Below, piece by piece: positions 11,344-23,351 of a stretch of 64,000 nucleotides of DNA. Positions within the stretch are counted from its first letter, which is position 1. Every line of letters begins with the position of its first letter. This stretch comes from Jacaranda mimosifolia (lineage: Eukaryota > Streptophyta > Magnoliopsida > Lamiales > Bignoniaceae), in the NCBI GenBank assembly GCA_018894105.1, contig CM032118.1:34266690-34330689 (forward strand), written 5' to 3'. The position numbers and the translations under genes were made by a program. Under the pieces are notes generated by a model, which was given only the letters and a program-made list of their open reading frames with translations, ran no database searches and had not been told where the DNA came from.

Positions 11344-13200
11344 AACTCTGGGATTTACCAGTGACTCCGCCCTCCTATAGCTATGGATAAATTAATTCAA
11401 AACGGACAGAATGTACGCACTGCCATAAATCAAAAGCAGATCGCAATTATAACTCAAAGAACCTTATGTGTTAGGTTGTAGCAGTTATAGGGTGATGCGT
11501 AAATGCATTTTTATGAGCTTGGAAATATGAAATAATCCTGTTCCTAATGGAGCAACCAATAAATGTAATATAAACAAAATGGTTCACTACATGGTACATC
11601 GATAACTCAATTGGTTTGCAAACCGAATGTTCGCTAACATGTTACTAAGTTTATCTAGGGAGTTATGAAAGATATCACTTCCCATCAATTGGAATTCATA
11701 TATGGTTTGCAGAATTTTCGTTTCATATGGTTGTTATTTCTCATGTAAGGACAGGTGATTCACGAAATACGATGCAAATAAACTTGTGTATTACATTGCT
11801 GAACTTGAACCCCAGAGATTATTAGTTTGCTCGCAAAACTGTTTCCTCAATCCAACGACAATTATGAATTAGGATCCATATTTATGTCCCGAAAGTCAAT
11901 CATACAAATGGAATATTTACCACAGGAAATTTTGTATTCTTGGTGAATAGTGGCTCAAGCATGACAAGACTAGATTCACGCTTTTTTGAACATAAACAGA
12001 AAGGATACAAAATGGTAATGAAAATTAAGACATGCAACAAAGAGTTTGATAATATATAATTATATAATAAACTACAGTTTTGGACAGTAAGGTTCATAGA
12101 ATTTGTGAAGTTCTAAGTGGGCTTGCTTCTGACATCTGATACTGCAAAATATATTTTTTGAGCAACTTTTGCAAATTTTTTTTACTTCCATATAGAAACA
12201 ACTTAGATATCCGATAAATGAGACTCATAATCTGCTTCTACCACCAATAATAAGATACAACTTTTAGAGGAGAACTCTAGGAGAACATGAATAAATGAAT
12301 TACAAACCAATAGACATTTACAAGTAGAAAGATCAACCAACACAAAGGAAAAACTTTCATCGTTTGGCAGTCACTATCAGACACGTGAAAGGCAAAGAAA
12401 TCAAGGAGTGGACCTTCTGAACTCTCCACACAGAATATTATGAAAATATATTAACAAGGCACAATGGAGAGATTGGTTTCTTGTGAAGCTGGCCTACAAA
12501 ATATCCCTCGTATCATCACTCTCCTGAAAGCAAATTTACAAAAGCATAGGACTATTGCGGCAGATCCTCTCTCCCCCCAACAGAAAAGAAAAACAAAAAA
12601 GGACAGAAATTCTTGCTTAATTGAGGGAGAAAAAAAAAGGCATAAAAAACCAAGCAAAGTCAGATGTATGGATGATATTTCTTGACAAATTAAGTTCGTC
12701 AATCATACATAAGAACAGATAAAATTTCGAGAACCCACGATCAATATCTAGCAATTTAAACCAAAATCGAAAAGAAAGAAAGAAAGAAAGTAGTGATACA
12801 AACAGAAATTAAACAAACACAGGTGAGAAGAAACACCTGAAAACCCAGAAGACCAAGAAGCCAAAATCTAGATACGCCTTCAATCAGGCAAATCAAGCTG
12901 CAGACTACACAAGAAAATAAAAAAAAAATAGTAATGAGGAGCTAGAGGGGTTAGACACCTGAATCTTTGAGAACAAATGGTCTTCAAAAAGTCCAAAAGG
13001 AAATGTGCAAGATCATGGAAGTTTCACATTTTTTGAGATTATGGGGTCAAATTTTTTAATTACATATTTACGAGCTACACGGTGATGATTAATTCAAAGA
13101 GAAAAAAGAATTAGAAGAAGAGGAAGAAGAAAAGAAAATTCAAATTGCATACCAGAGGAGAGGAGAAGACTTTGTACCGGTGGAGCATTTGATATTTGAC
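11344..13200 (-). promoter_or_regulatory. Probable 5' UTR with intron(s) of the kinase gene
   Basis: No coding frame of the kinase extends upstream of the ATG at 11343. At about 13,152-13,175 (read on the minus strand) a pyrimidine-rich CTTCTCCTCTCCTCTG is followed by GTATGC, a good donor, as at the end of a non-coding first exon. Several possible acceptors lie just upstream of 11343 and I cannot choose among them. A G-box CACGTG is present at 12382-12387, and W-box-type TTGAC occurs on the minus strand near 13,240. Exact transcript structure is not resolved. The small frames at 12451-12702 and 13111-13395 are not supported as genes. Confidence 0.4.
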
Positions 13201-13395
13201 AAGTTGGCAGGAAGAATTGAGCAAAGGAAGTGCCGCGTAAAAGTCAACCACGGCGTACGACCAACTTCTCTTCACCTTTTTCCTTCGTTTTGGTCCTCCA
13301 GACCACGACACGTTTTCACATGTGATAGCTCTTTGCAGACTGTAGAAGTTGTATGTCAAAACTCAACCATTATTCAAACAGCAATTTTATATTGA

Positions 13396-13490
13396 GTTTT
13401 CCTCCCAAATTAAAGAAATTGACTGCAAGATTTTAGGGTAAGGAGTCAGTTCATTAGAGTGTCGTGAATTGGTCCAACAACATTACATAC

Positions 13491-13536
<46 letters not shown>

Positions 13537-13916
13537 GTGTTTTTTTAAGTAGTTAATTTGTAAAGTAATATTAAATTATGGGGGTGGGGTGGAGGAGGTA
13601 AACGTGTCGTATCATAGAAACCCAAGTTTACCTGAAGATCAAAAGGATAATCAATTAATTAGTTGTGCTGTATTTTATGTTATTATGAGTCGCAAAATGG
13701 TTCTAGTTATGTGAAGCTGATTTCTTTTCCTTTTTATACTTCCTCCAAATAAAAAAAGTGATTCACACTAAAAAAAAACAAAAACAAAAGGCAGTATCAC
13801 CATCGATATCTGTTAGTTCTATGCCTGGTTATTAGATATCCTTCCATGCTAGTTGAAATTCGACCAGAATGACAAGTGAAGCATTTGACATCATGTTGGA
13901 TTTTGGCAGGGGTGTT
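13396..13916. other. Intergenic DNA with a TG microsatellite
   Basis: This is upstream of the kinase gene. A (TG)n tract of about 15 units lies at 13504-13534, preceded by (AT)n. I see no gene. Confidence 0.6.
13504..13534. repeat. (TG)n microsatellite
   Basis: About 15 uninterrupted TG units, preceded by an AT tract. Confidence 0.9.
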
Positions 13917-16900
13917 CATTAGGTTGTAACTGAATCGTTTTAACCTAATTGAACTGAATAATTTGTTTTGCTAATAAAAAAATAATAATCCGATTTTCTA
14001 AATTATAAGTTGAAAATCAATTAGGTTCAATTTGATTAAAGTCAATTTTAAATTAAGCTCAATTTTGATTAAAATCAAAAGTAATTAATTTTTTTTAATA
14101 TTTTGTTGAAATTGTTATACACATTTTGGAAATTTTCATATAAATATTACTACTGAAGCGTTATATATACATTAATTAAGAGTTCAAATTATTTAGAATA
14201 AATTCAAATTACCTTAAAATAATATTATATTCAAATTGTCCAGTGGCTTATATTCCAATAACATCAATCTTCTCTATCATGTGGGAGGTCTCGTTTTTTA
14301 ATTTGAATGGGTTCATTTGTTGCACCTTATATGTTCATCTGGTTGTAGAGTTTGTACTTCTATTTAATTGATTTGATAATTATATTCTATTGATTTGTTT
14401 TTGATTTGATAATTGAATTTTATTGACTATCTATACTATTATATATAGCACAATGGTGTGGAATCCACAATTACTTACTTTTGATTGCAATTTTGGCCAA
14501 GTGGCAAATTCTTAGAATTTTGAGGTTTTAAATTCAAAAAAATTCATTAATTGTTGGTTATTAAATTTGATATTGTTTATTTTGTTTTTAAATATATTTA
14601 TTCTTATTTATCTCTAACTAATATAGATGTATTATATTTGAAAAGAAAAATCCTCATTAGATAAATGATTTCTTTTTTGAGTTTTCAGTTAATGAATCGA
14701 AATTGATATTATCTCTTTCATATCATTGATGAGATAATGTTATAGATGTTTAGATGTGTTAAAACTTTTCTATGCATATCTATCTATACTATTATATATA
14801 GCACAACGGTATGGAACTCATAATTGTGCAATTTTGACCAAATTTTAAATTTTTAGAATTTTGAGTTTTTTAATTAAATTTAAAAATTATTTTTTAGTTG
14901 TTAAATTTGATATTATTTATTCCTTTTAGAAGTATCTAATTTTTTGAAATCATTCTCTTGATTAGAGAAATATTCTTTATTTATCTTTAATCTCAAAAAA
15001 TAATTGCATTTTAGCTACAAAATCTTTTTTATCTCTACTTTCAATATATTGAAGATTTCTTAATCATTTGAACTCTATAGTTTGATAAGTCTTTCATGAT
15101 TTTTTCTTATCTTTAATAACTAATTTATATCTATACTACTACATATAAATTCTTTCAAAAGTGATTTCACTAATATTCTCAGGTTCAAGCATTTTTTCAC
15201 TCTATTCTTTGTGTCCTCATTATCTTCTAGCATTTTTTTTTCCTTCTATCTCTTTGTGTGCATCTTTAGTTCATTATTCAACGTGTTTATTGTTTATTTG
15301 ATTTTATTGTTCAACTTTTTTATTTTGTTTTCTTTTTTCTTTTTGATTTATTTTAGGTATATTATATGATGGAAGAGATTTTTTGGATTTTAATGCTATA
15401 ATTTTCTTTTCAACCTAAATAAAGTCTATCATTTAGCTTTTATTACTATTAAATTTGTAAATTTCTATATCTTTTTTGTTTACTACTTAGTTTATGTTAT
15501 CAATTCATTTATTATGAGATTTATTAATTGCGCTTAATATTTTTAATTTAACTTTATTTTTATTAGTTACATTTTTCTCCTTAATTATTGGTAAATTTTG
15601 TCATTTAATTTTTATTTTATTTAAATTATTATACATTTAGCATCCTTTTACTCATTTTTTGAATCAAGTTATTAATTTATTGTTAAATTTTGTAATTTAT
15701 TTTTCAATTCACTTTTTTTTTTGCTCATCTAAATTTATAGTTTTATAGGATGAGATCTATTTTTTTGTTTTAATATTTTTAAAATTTATTTCACTTTTTT
15801 AATATTTATAATTTTAGAAGTATTTCATTTAATTTTATTTTATATTCATATATTTGTAATTATGTAAGTATAAATATTTATAATTTGAACTATTTTTAAA
15901 AATTTTATATACTACATCAATATATATTCTTAGATCATTTTTGATATATTTTAAAAAAAATATGAGATGGTTATTTCAATAGAAAATGCACCTATTAACT
16001 TTTCAGCTTATATCTCTAGACGTTATTTAGTCTATCAATATATAATTTTATTTTTAAATTTTGATTGTTTGAAAGGTTAACAACTCTTTTTGTTATTCAC
16101 TTTTTTATGCTATTTGTGAAATATAATATGAAAATCCAATTATATTCATACAAAAGAATTGAGAATGAAGAAAATAATTTATTTTTTTTATATTTTATTT
16201 TACATTCTAATTTCATCCTCATATCTTATCACTAATTCCTATTTAAAATTAATTTTGAGCTTATAATTATTTTATTAATTTACTATGATTTTAGCTTTTT
16301 GCATTTCTAATATCTAACTTTTTTCTTCACATAATTATTCGATAACTAAGTTATGAGTCAAATTAAAATATTTCTATGAACTTATATACTAATATCGATC
16401 TTAACTTTGTAATTATTTTATATATTTATTTTAATTTTTTTTTATCTTTACTATCATAGTTTTCTCTTGACTTAATTGATTTTAATTTTAATCAAAAACT
16501 AAAATTGAATAAGATTTTTCTAATCCTTGGCAACTAATATATTATCTAATTCTTTATATTTAAATTTTAATTTAATATATATTCATCATCTTTTAAGTCT
16601 AAAATAATCTTAAATTATTATAATTTAAAAATTTTCAAATAACTTTCAAGCCATCAATCTTGTGTTCTATATCATTTTCATATATTTTTATTTTTTAATA
16701 TAAATATCTGCTGGCTTTTCATCGCATAATATATATTTTTAATAAAGTACATAATCATATTCATAGATTTTTATTTTTGGATGTTTTAAAGTTTTTTAAC
16801 TTCTCGCTGAATAATTTTGAAATTTATTTTTTATGACATAATGTATATGAGATGTCTTTATATGTTACAAACTTTTAAAAACTAAATTTTAAATTTAATT

Positions 16901-17718
16901 TTACTAATTACTTGATACTTTTGCTATATTTTTATTTTTATATTATTATTTTAGTTATATTTATAATTCAATCATTATATTAATATATGATAATTTTAAA
17001 GAATCCGTGCATAGCACAGGGATAATGCTAATTTGTAATATTCTCTTAAAAAAAATAATCCAGATTTCAAATACTGAATTACATTCAAATGACATCTAAG
17101 TTATCCAATTACATCTAATTTCAAATTGCCAATTACAAATATTCATAATTTCATTCAAATTAAAATTATTCAAATCACTTGCATTTTAAAGAACTTGTAC
17201 TCCAACAACTTAATCCCCCAAGTCCCAACTCTTATGTTAATATGTCATCCTAGCATCCTACAAAGATATAGCTAAGTATAGCAAACAATATTATTGATTA
17301 TTCATTATCAACAATAAAAATAGAATTAAAATCTTATCTATTTATATTATAAAAAGATATAAATATTGTAAACCAAATTCGTACAAACTCTTGACATTGT
17401 GTCTAAAAACAAAAGTCAAATAGAAAAAATATCAAAACTCAAAATTTAATAAAAGAAATACATATTTTGATTGTCATGGCCAATAGAATAATAAATTAAA
17501 TACTAAAAGAATCGAAGAAGCATGGACAATCAAATCGATACTATTTTTTTTTTTTTTTTTTTGTTTCTATTTTAGTTAATCAATTCCAAAAATCAAATCA
17601 AATTAAAAATTAAAAATCTATTAGGATAATAATCAGAGACCGAATTGAATGCACTTTAGTTCGATTCATTTTCTCAACAAAATTGATTCAATCAGTTTTT
17701 TATTGTCTTCCACACCTT
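13917..17718. mobile_element. Candidate degenerate hAT-like element split by a Helitron
   Basis: The left part starts CAGGGGTGTTCATTAGG, a start common in plant hAT elements, and is rich in AATTGAACTGAAT-type motifs. The right part (17032-17718) contains the inverse-type CCGAATTGAATGC and ends near CCACACCTT. Flanking GGATTTTG and AAATTTTG could be an eroded 8-bp target duplication. The Helitron at 14430-17031 sits between the halves. Inverted-repeat similarity is weak by eye, and no transposase is visible. Confidence 0.35.
14430..17031 (+). mobile_element. Composite non-autonomous Helitron, copy 2
   Basis: This is a near-identical copy of 987-3609. It starts A|TCTATACTATTATATATAGC, has the second internal 5' terminus at 14783 (353 bp inside), and ends GTGCATAGCACAGGGATAATG with CTAA at 17028-17031, followed by T. 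CTAA fits the CTRR rule; one hairpin base has changed (GCACGG to GCACAG). The flanking DNA differs from copy 1 on both sides. The double-5'-end arrangement therefore moved as one unit rather than arising twice. Confidence 0.85.
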
Positions 17719-18374
17719 TAAATTTTGCACATACTAGCACCTAGTGCGTTGGATAAATTGTTGATTAGAATTTGATTATTAGAAATAATGATTATATTCT
17801 CGAGATTTTATCCATTATAATGTCATGCACCGACTTAAGACATAAGAGTAAAATTCTTTTATTTGATTTCATCAGATTTTAATAAGAACTTAATAAGAAA
17901 GTTTCATTAAAACGAATTTGAATATTCAATTGAATTTATCACTTTGATTGACTAATTTATGTAAATGATGTTTTACTTAAGTAATAAATAGAAAAATGAT
18001 AGAAATTAAAATCGAACCTTGAACGTGAATATCGAATCCTTATGAAAAAAAAAATAAAAAAAAATACAGCCTCCAAATTCCTTGTGGGGTGTAGAAATTT
18101 TGATCATGATTTAAATTGGGAAGAAATAATTTCTCATCCTATTACAACAAATGTATTGAACATCTTATCAGGCCTATTATATTTCAACATCCAACCGTCA
18201 CAATATCTATCTAAAGAATTGTTTAGAGAAAATACGGTAACCATATTCTCCAACCGGCACTTGCTATTTTTAGCTTTTATTATTGTTTAAACAATGTATT
18301 GTATTTGATTCAACAACATATTCTATAGTTGCCTAATTCTTGGTTTACTTAGAATAGTGATAAATCACACATCA
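17032..18374. other. AT-rich DNA between Helitron and LTR element
   Basis: The first part (to about 17718) is assigned to the possible hAT-like element. The rest has no recognisable gene. The 82-residue frame at 18042-18290 has no domain I know and lies in low-complexity DNA, so it is not called. A T-tract of about 18 lies near 17547. Confidence 0.5.
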
Positions 18375-18379
18375 AATAG

Positions 18380-19051
18380 TGATATAGGTAGGCCCAACAT
18401 ACCTAACGGACTTATAACATGCCCAGCTTATGAGGCCCAAAGCCTAATAATAGGCCCAATAGAACGTCTAGCAGACACAGGAACCCCTATTCCGACCATA
18501 AGGGTTGAATTCTCCGACCTTGAGGTCGAAGTGTACGTATGAGAGCATTAATGGCAGCCTCTGCCACCCATCATGTTTGCATTAAATGCGCCTCAACCAC
18601 TAGCCTGTCCGTATTTAATGGCTTGACGGTGCATCATCTCCACATTAATGGCGGTATGGATCCCCTTCCAGCCAATTAGCCATGTGTAAAGTTCTAGCTT
18701 AGGTTGAAAAGACCTAAAATATCCATATTCATGGGGATAATACCCGAGATATATTAGGGAGAGATCTGTCTTCTTACTCCTAAGTAAACATAATAAATAC
18801 CTCATTTTTCAGAAATAGTGGTAAGCTTTCATAACCTTTGGGCCGTTACTCTGTCTAACTACTTTCAGGTCGATATACTGACTTAAGAATCAGAGGATCT
18901 CAGCTGAGGACCCTCTCGGTTAGCCTAATGTTTGTTCCGTGGCTGCATGATCCAACCTGTATTTGCAAATTGCATATTTCTTGTCAATCTTCCACTAAGT
19001 TCCCTTCAGGTCGAGACCCGAGAGTCTAACTTATTAAAATTATCATCATCA
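18380..19051 (+). repeat. 5' LTR of TAT element
   Basis: Starts TGATATAGGTAGGCCC and ends TTATCATCATCA. It aligns along its whole length with 27432-28102 (672 and 671 bp), by eye at roughly 90 per cent. A TATA-like AATAAATACC lies near 18790. Confidence 0.9.
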
Positions 19052-19052
19052 T

Positions 19053-19074
19053 TTGGTACCCGCAGTGGGGCCAT
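19053..19074 (+). other. Primer-binding/leader motif of TAT element
   Basis: TTGGTACCCGCAGTGGGGCC directly follows the 5' LTR. It resembles the TTGGCGCCCACCGTGGGG-type leader of many plant gypsy elements of this lineage. The priming tRNA is not assigned. Confidence 0.55.
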
Positions 19075-19092
19075 TGGAACTTACAGCCGAAA

Positions 19093-20690
19093 ATGGTCAA
19101 CACCAGGCGAACCACGTTCGAGTGATAGAGTAATCATAGGTCACTACCACCTCCACCACCTTTACCGCAAAATTAGCCTAGCCAACAAGCGGAAGGTCCT
19201 AGCTCTCAACTAGAGCAGGTGGTCGCTCTGACCATCCCCCAGTTCATGCAGATGATTAGTAACCAAAATTTTGCTCAGTTGTCTGTAGCTTTGCAAAGAC
19301 ATAACAACTAGCTAGCTGTAGCCGCTAGTACTACACCACATCCCTCGCACTAAGAAGACCTACTACCACGAGAAGATAGGACTAGAATGACGCTCGCCCT
19401 CACCTAAGCAGATGAGATTTGAGGCCTAGTTAATTGCCTCGTGATGAACCACGCTACCAGCCACATGAGGAAGTGGCAGGCTCAGCAAAATATTTCGTTC
19501 AACCCAATCGAGCCCAACAGCACAAGCTGGTCGAGCGTCACAGACCTCCCCTAGTCGAGATATGTTCAGAGCTAACAGAGATGAATGGGAAGAAGTTTCA
19601 CATCAACTTCAGCAGCTCAACAGGAGACTAGAGAAAATTTCGAGGAGAAATGTAGAGAGGACACAACTTGACACTGCCCTCGGGTTTTGACACGAAAGAG
19701 AATCCCCATTCATTCAGGAGATCATTAATGAATGCATTGCAATCGATGCGAAGGTCCCTACTGGATTACCTCGATATGATGGGTCAATGAACCCTAATGA
19801 GCATCTCCTGTAGTTTGAACACATGATACAGTTACACGCCCATAGTGACCACATATATGTGAAGATGTTGGTTACCACCTTTCAGGGGATTGCGTTAGAA
19901 TGGTTTGTTAAACTCGGGCCCGTGTCCATAACTTCTTATGATCAACTCTGCGACAAATTCCTCCACCAATTCGCTAGTAGAAGAAAAGCAAAACTACCAT
20001 ACACTCACATCCACATAGTAAAGAAAAATGAAGGTGAACCCTTGATAGATTTCTTCTCCAAGTTCAATACAAAAGTTTTGAAAATTGACAACCCTGGGAT
20101 CGAGTTTTTGATTGATGTTTTATTTTTAGGGCTGAGACACAAGGGATGTGCCAATACTCTGGTCAGGGAGCGAATGCGAACAATGGAAGTACTCTTCGAC
20201 CTCGTAGAGAGATATATGACACAAGAAGAGATAAATAAGATAAAATATGGTGGATGGGAGGTTGACAAGAAGAAAGGCAAGGAGAAAGATGACAGGCACT
20301 AGAAGGAGGGTCACCGATCTCCAATAAAGCGTTTCCACAATTACACCCCACTCAATACTCCCAGGAAAGAGGTCTTCTTCACTATACAACATGACAACCT
20401 CTTAAAAAGACTAAGAAAACTCAACGAGATGGAGGCCATGAAGAAATCTAAAAAATATTACTATTTTCATCGATAGAAGGGGCATGACACAGAGGATTAT
20501 TTCAACGTTCAGGATGAGATTGAGTGCCTTATCAGACAAGGTCATCTAAAAAAAAAATATTGATCAGAAAGCATTGCAAGAAATGGCTCAAATTGATCAA
20601 ACTCCCCGTAGAGAACGGTCAGTTAGCCCACGAAAAGAAGATAGGGGAAAATAGAAGGTCGAAGAAAACCGCCCCTCCTTGAGAGGCGAA
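19093..20690 (+). pseudogene. gag remnant of TAT element
   Basis: The capsid frame starts MVNTRRTTFE and then meets a stop. The best-preserved block at 19823-20302 is Retrotrans_gag-like: F-GIALEWFVKL, then SYDQLCDKFLHQF. Near 20446-20560 lies KYYYFHR-stop-KGHDTED, then EIECLIRQGHL. This corresponds to the lineage's KYCxFH...GHxTExC motif, with both cysteines now Tyr. Stops near 19126, 19311, 19811 and 20300 disrupt it. It would have formed the virus-like particle; it is now dead. Confidence 0.8.
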
Positions 20691-22720
20691 AAGTTCTTAG
20701 GTTACATGGTCAACCAGAGAGGTATTGAAACTAATCCCCAAAAAATCTAAGCAATCCACGATATCCCACTGCCAAAGATAGTAAGAGATGTCCAGAGATT
20801 AGTCGGGAGGATTATTTCTCTCGAACGATTTATAGCTCAATTAGTAAACAAAAGTTTGCCATTCTTTCAGGTCCTGAGGAACACCAGAAAGTTCTAGTGG
20901 ATAAAAAAATGTGACCAAGCTCTGGTCGAACTCAAACTATACTTAATTGAGCCACTATTTCTTGCGAAGCCCATTGTCAGAAAAGTGTTGAGCTTGTATT
21001 TGGCAGTTTCCACGGAAGTAGTTAGTTCAGTTTTGGTATCTACTCGATAAGGCTTATATAAGCCAGTGTATTACGTAGTGAAGTCCTGCAAGGCCCCAAG
21101 CATAACTATTTGGAGATTGAGAAGTTTGCCCTAGCACTGATCACAGTGGCATGAAAGTTGAGACACTATTTCTTATCACACACTTATTTCTTGTCACACA
21201 CTATTATTGTTTTAACAAACCAACCGTTGAAACAAATACTCTCTCAGCCCGATACATTGGGAATGTTAACCAAGTAAGCTATTAAGCTGGGAGAATTTGA
21301 CCTCAAGTTTTAACCCCGCACCACCATAAAGGCCCAAGTGTTATTTGACTTTGTGGCAGAGCGAGTTGATCTTCCCCCAATAGTCAAGCTGGATTGGCAA
21401 ATTTGGTCTTTACATGTAGATGGATCGGCCACGAGTATAGGTGGCAGGGTAGATCTCCCTGTGCTTCCTTTAAATGGAAGAATACGATTTTGCAATCAAG
21501 TTGAATTACCCAGTCATGAAGAATGAGGTAGAATACGAGGTTCTCATCACTGGGATGAAAATGGCGCTTAGTAGAGGGATCAAGCAATTAACAACTATAA
21601 CTGACTTACAGCTAGTCATAGAGCTGTTTAGGGGAAACTTTGAAGTAAAAAAGATGAACATGAACACTTATTTGATGGAGGTTAAGGACTTGAGCAGCAG
21701 TTTGAGAAGTTCAAACTAAGTCAGGTAACCAGGTCGGAAAACGAAAGAGCATATGCGCTTTCAAAGTTCGCTAGCTCATCAAAGGTACCAAAGAAAGGTT
21801 TATCACCTTTTTGGTCTCGGATAGACCCACCGTTGGTAACCTCAAGCAGAATCAGATCCTCGTGATTGACATTGTGGGCTAGAGTTGGATTGATGAAATT
21901 AAGTGCTATATCAAAGAAAGCAAAACACCATTAGATAAGGCAGAAGAACACAGGTTGAGAGTGCGCTTAGCAAAATTCGCTTTAGATGAGTTTTATCAGT
22001 TATACAAAAGGTCCATTGCAGAACTTCCACTCAAGTGTCTGACGCTCAATCAGGGGCAGGAAGTCTTAGAGGAGATCCATGTGAGAATTTGTGGGAATCA
22101 CTTAGGAGGTCGAGCATTGGCTTACAAAGTCATCAGGAATGGATATTTTTGGCCAACATTGCACAAGGACGCCGTCGAATTTGCTCGAAGATGCCCATCA
22201 TGCCAAGTTCATGCTAATATTCCTCACCAACCAGTTGCTACCCTTGTCCCGACACAGATTACATGGCTTTCTACCAATGAGGGGTCGATATAGTGAGGTC
22301 TTTCCCAAAAACTATTGACCAAAGGAAGTACATGATTGTAGCAATCAAATATTTCATCAAATTGGTTGAGGCGGAGGTTATGCCCAAGATTACAGATGTT
22401 GCAATAAGGAGCTTTTTATGGAAAAATATTATTTGCCATTTTGGCTTACCCAGAGTCCTAATATCTGATAATGGCACCCAATTCCAAAGCAAGCAGATCA
22501 GAAAATGGAGACCTAGGTGCTTTAAGGTTGGAGACCTTGTTCTCAAGAAGGTTGAAGTTTCTAAAAATGTCGGCAAGCTCGACCTAAAGTGGGAAGGTCC
22601 CTACACTGTGGTCAAGTTAGCTAAACATAACTCTTATTGACTGGCTAATCTGACTGGTAATGAGCTATGAAGGCCATGGAATGCAATCAACCTGAAGAAA
22701 TTTTATGTGTAGATTGGACT
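20691..22720 (+). pseudogene. pol remnant of TAT element (RT end, RNase H, integrase)
   Basis: Read in pieces: the RT thumb/connection region begins FLGYMVNQRGIETNP (about 20697). An RNase H start follows with LHVDGSAT (about 21412). The integrase zinc-binding region has H...H...CPSC (21955-22240, with GYFWPTLHKDAVEFARRCPSC). The integrase core has SDNGTQF (about 22465), and the C-terminal part has FKVGDLVL...WEGPYTV. Protease and most of RT are missing, because the sequence jumps from gag to the RT end near 20690. A second deletion joins SDNGTQF directly to the integrase C-terminus near 22500. Multiple stops and frame changes are present. Confidence 0.85.
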
Positions 22721-22754
22721 GTACAAAAAGCACATGTTCTGATAAATGTCATTT

Positions 22755-23128
22755 TGTGACCCCGTAGTTGCACAGATGAATTTGTATATATATTAATTAA
22801 TTACCGAATAACGATCAAGTCGACACCATAGTCGCATGATCAAAGTTGTGTAATGCAAATATTTAAATGCGATCAAGTCGACCTCGTAGTCGCACGATCA
22901 GAGTTGTGTAATGTAATTATTGAAAATTAATCAAGTTAACCCCATAGTCGCACGATCAAATTTGTGTAATGTAACTATTAGAAAATGATTGACTCGACCC
23001 CGTAGTAGCATGATCAAACTTGTGCATGATTCAAATGTTATAAAAGAACAATCATGTCGACCCCATAGTCGCACTATCGAAAATGTGATCTTATTATTAC
23101 ACAACGATCAACTCGACCCCATGGTCTG
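22755..23128 (+). repeat. About seven 60-bp tandem repeats behind pol
   Basis: The motif GACCCCATAGTCGCACGATC, with the following AAAGTTGTGTAATG, recurs near 22757, 22822, 22882, 22940, 22997, 23060 and 23114 at spacings of 54-65 bp. The units have diverged from each other. Tandem repeats between pol and the 3' LTR are known in TAT/Ogre-type elements. Confidence 0.8.
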
Positions 23129-23351
23129 TTTGTGAATCAATCATTTTAAATTCAGGTTGACCCTTAATTCAACTCTTATATATACCAAATTTTCATTAAC
23201 AACATATGATTCAAATTTTTAGGGCATGAAGCATTGAACTCGACCAAAGACACCACATTTTAGTGATCAAATAAACAATATTAACAATAACCTTTTGTAG
23301 CAAAGCGACATATCATTCAAAAGTCCCTCAGGGCCATACATTTTTTCTTGG

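Noticed and set aside
12451..12702. Overlapping short frames on both strands upstream of the kinase
   Set aside because: They fall in the expected 5' UTR intron of the kinase gene and show no domain or conservation signal.
18042..18290. 82-residue plus-strand frame
   Set aside because: Lysine/asparagine-rich start from A-tracts, no known domain, no promoter or intron context; AT-rich chance frame.
22755..23128. CRISPR-like array
   Set aside because: Repeats of about 60 bp are diverged, directly adjoining and inside a retrotransposon; the genome is a plant.
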